Below are positions 62,123 to 64,000 of a stretch of 64,000 bases of DNA, piece by piece. The number at the start of each line of letters is the position of its first letter. Positions within the stretch are counted from its first letter, which is position 1. The notes under the pieces were generated by a model. It saw only the letters and a list, made by a program, of their open reading frames with translations, had not been told where the DNA came from and made no database searches. A program made the translations under genes and the position numbers. The DNA is from Pseudalkalibacillus hwajinpoensis (GTDB lineage: Bacteria; Bacillota; Bacilli; Bacillales; Guptibacillaceae). Location: NCBI RefSeq assembly GCF_039851965.1, contig NZ_CP156674.1, positions 992,001-1,056,000 on the forward strand, given 5' to 3'.

Positions 62123-62605
62123 TCATACCGTTAAATCATTTTCTGATTTTATATGAATAGCTTCTTGCAAAAGTCTTTGGAGAACGGCAGCAAAGACCGC
62201 AATAACCATCGATGCAAAAGGAACAACCAATCCGATAAAAATGACACCTGGGGCGTCGTCTATCTCCGCAAAGATATAGAAGAGCGGCAAGACTAGCACA
62301 TGCAAACTACTGATTGTGATTGCACAGTATTTGATTTTCTTTAAGGACTTTACAGATAATTCGGAGAAAGCTTTGCTTTTGTCAATATAACGTAAAATTT
62401 TGAAAGCCTGATACAAAGCAAAGTAAAAGGGTATCGCCGATGCATAAAAAACAATGGAAACGAGATATTTCATATATGCAAACTTTGGAAACATTTGTGC
62501 TACAACATTCCCTATCTCAGGTACCAAAAAAATGCACAAAGCAAGAACTGGGATTCCCATAAGAATAACAGCCAATCTTAAAAATAGTGTTGTTCCTCGT
62601 TTCAT
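62123..62605 (-). CDS. yoaS: DUF2975 membrane protein (YoaS-like)
   Basis: A 160-residue protein with four helices: LRLAVILMGIPVLALCIFLV, YLVSIVFYASAIPFYFALYQ, YCAITISSLHVLVLPLFYIF and FIGLVVPFASMVIAVFAAVL. The DUF2975 pattern includes ILRYIDKSKAFSELSVKSLK. First gene of the yoaS-yozG-yoaT unit, ATG 62605 with GAGGTG upstream. Function unknown, paired with the HTH protein in many Firmicutes. Confidence 0.88.
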   Translation of the reverse strand: MKRGTTLFLRLAVILMGIPVLALCIFLVPEIGNVVAQMFPKFAYMKYLVSIVFYASAIPFYFALYQAFKILRYIDKSKAFSELSVKSLKKIKYCAITISSLHVLVLPLFYIFAEIDDAPGVIFIGLVVPFASMVIAVFAAVLQRLLQEAIHIKSENDLTV

Positions 62606-62919
62606 AAAAAGCACCTCACTTATTTATTGTCAATTTGAATTTAGCACACATTTTATCGTTTTACAATAAAACATTATCGTTTTTGATTACATTATTATTG
62701 TTATGTAAAAAATAAAAAAGCATTCCTCATTATAAAGAAATGCTCTATCACTTTAAACTACTATTCAATTTATAATCGCTCCCTTAACTGAAAACTGCAG
62801 AAAGTATTTTTCTCAACTTGCTTGTATCTTCAGGGGTAACTATATAAACTTCTTTTTCGTAACTATTCTAAGTCCATTGATTCCACTCCCCTGCTAATTC
62901 ATTTATTGCTCCTCTTATG
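62606..62919. other. Intergenic region with a terminator
   Basis: Contains the yoaS promoter region and, at 62714-62746, a hairpin AGCATT/AATGCT with six Ts on the minus-strand exit that ends the DHFR-like gene transcript. A short C-terminal-like frame (VYIVTPEDTSKLRKILSAVF) near 62780-62870 has no start and may be a remnant. Confidence 0.55.
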
Positions 62920-63477
62920 TTAAAGAACGCGAAAATGAATACTTGTTCTTTCTCCGATCTCCTTTACCCTGACCTTTTCCAATTCAATCGGCGCTTCTCC
63001 TATGGACTCAAAAAGCTCAAGACCTCCACACAGAAGAACCGGCATAATATCGATCTGCAACTCATCTACGAGTTCTGCTTTTATGCACTGCTGGACTGTG
63101 CTTGCGCCACCTATGACCGTAACCTCTTTATCTCCAGCAGTTTTTTTTGCCTGGGCAATAGCACTTTCGATGCCTTGGGTGACAAAGGTAAATGTTAACT
63201 CCTCTGTCTCTTTCGGATGTTTTTGCGGTTCGTTTTCGCAAAGTACAAAGATAGGCACTTGGAATTCATAATTTCCCGCGTATAAATTCGGAGTACCTGA
63301 CATGTCATAGGCGTTCCTTCCCATGACCACCGCTCCTGTATTTCGTATTGATTCTTGCAAGACTTCGCTTTTTCGCAGTTCCTCTAGATCCTGATACAGA
63401 CGACCTACACTACCTTTCCTGTCGTTGATGTACCCGTCTAATGACATGGTCATTCCTAAAACAACTTTTGCCAACAA
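62920..63477 (-). CDS. DHFR-like reductase (RibD C-terminal family, YyaP/YwjB type)
   Basis: A 185-residue NADPH-dependent reductase-like protein. KVVLGMTMSLDGYINDRKGS at the start, GAVVMGRNAYD for the cofactor, EVTVIGGASTVQQCIKAELV near the C-terminus, and ELQIDIMPVLLCGGLELF. Not a true dihydrofolate reductase by motif. TTG 63477 follows AAAGGAGGGATT. Monocistronic. Substrate unknown. Confidence 0.9.
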   Translation of the reverse strand: MLAKVVLGMTMSLDGYINDRKGSVGRLYQDLEELRKSEVLQESIRNTGAVVMGRNAYDMSGTPNLYAGNYEFQVPIFVLCENEPQKHPKETEELTFTFVTQGIESAIAQAKKTAGDKEVTVIGGASTVQQCIKAELVDELQIDIMPVLLCGGLELFESIGEAPIELEKVRVKEIGERTSIHFRVL

Positions 63478-64000
63478 AATCCCTCCTTTTCTTTTGTTTT
63501 CTTAAGATGACTGTTAAAAATTTGTTCTCGATTGCTGAAAAACTCTTTATTTATTCATTGAAACTGCCTGTTTTTAAATAACGGAGCTGAAGACCATAAT
63601 AATTGAATTTGGATTTAATCAACTGGATTTAAACAAAGTCTGGGCCTCAGCTATATCCAGAAACAAACCTTCGCTAGTAGTTATTAAATGGCTGCATAGT
63701 TAACCGTTAAGTTTCTAACTTCAAAGACATACTGAAATACCTTCTTTTCTTAGACATTTCCCACAGGGATATTGTTTCCGATTAGTTAATACCAATTATT
63801 TCAAAACCATCATCTTAAAGTGATCCTATATTGCAAGAAAAAGAGAGCAAATCCTATGAAAGATAAGCTCCCTTTTATTAAATATTTGATAACAAGAGAA
63901 TCGAACTTGAAATGAGCGCCAACCTTATAATAGCAGATAAAAAATAAGGGCTCAATCCACAGACAAGATCGTTGTTTTTTTATTATTGTAGTTGATTAAG
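63478..64000. other. Right-end region without a supported gene
   Basis: About 520 nt with stops in all frames. A weak hairpin AAAAGAGAGC/GCTCCCTTTT at 63840-63877 could be the end of a gene to the right. Nothing else recognised. Confidence 0.5.

Noticed and set aside
52640..64000. Insertion sequence or prophage at the right end
   Set aside because: No transposase, integrase, phage gene or terminal inverted repeat was found; only the two group II introns are mobile elements.

Overview
This is a low-GC Gram-positive chromosome segment, most likely from a member of the Bacillaceae. Gene content is Bacillus-like throughout: immune inhibitor A, the glcU-gdh pair, MprF, the nas nitrate/nitrite assimilation cluster with TnrA-type boxes, yjlC-ndh, the yoaS-yozG-yoaT set, a ComK-like remnant, AGGAGG ribosome sites and frequent TTG/GTG starts. 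I cannot fix the genus from sequence alone. No tRNA, rRNA or CRISPR array was seen.

Layout. 0-2.7 kb: small regulators (TetR, MerR, MarR) with a translationally coupled SRPBCC gene and a tiny zinc-finger protein. 2.7-5.8 kb: the secreted metalloprotease InhA, preceded by a lipoprotein that resembles only the InhA propeptide. 5.9-11.9 kb: glucose dehydrogenase with its uptake protein, then a TetR repressor divergent from an RND efflux pump. 11.9-14.1 kb: a coupled DUF1611/PLP-racemase pair. 14.6-22.3 kb: a cell-wall pair (class B PBP plus FtsW/RodA-type protein), a protein kinase-like gene, a CNNM/CorC protein and a MerR regulator. 22.4-24.7 kb: an arsenic locus whose arsB-arsC arm is broken while arsR-arsI-small Cys protein looks intact. 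24.8-27.4 kb: mprF between two palindromic repeats. 27.4-33.6 kb: small accessory genes, several broken. 33.6-36.0 kb: a secreted M14 carboxypeptidase. 36.2-45.9 kb: the nitrate/nitrite assimilation cluster. 46-49.6 kb: an MFS remnant, an aldo/keto reductase and yjlC-ndh. 49.6-57.5 kb: two group II introns around comK-like, luciferase-like and Gfo/Idh remnants. 57.5-64 kb: an NlpC/P60 protein lacking its catalytic cysteine, an esterase, an iron chaperone, yoaS-yozG-yoaT and a DHFR-like reductase.

Two themes run through the window. First, a dispersed palindromic element (half-site GGGGTCAGACAC followed by its reverse complement, plus variants) occurs 13 times between 1.0 and 51.5 kb and not after that. 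Eleven copies touch or lie within about 20 nt of a stop codon. Some form the last codons of the gene (C-terminal GQTRV or xHVSDP). One is the apparent landing site of the group IIC intron. Second, at least ten genes are interrupted by one-base or two-base slips, a single nonsense codon or a truncation. This is either active gene decay or uncorrected homopolymer errors in the assembly, and several functional calls depend on which.

The most novel-looking proposals are the palindrome family as a terminator-like, stop-supplying element and intron target; the membrane-anchored stand-alone InhA propeptide; the Cys-to-Ser NlpC/P60 protein; and two small proteins (zinc finger and CCxxCC tail) tied to a MarR and an arsenic operon.
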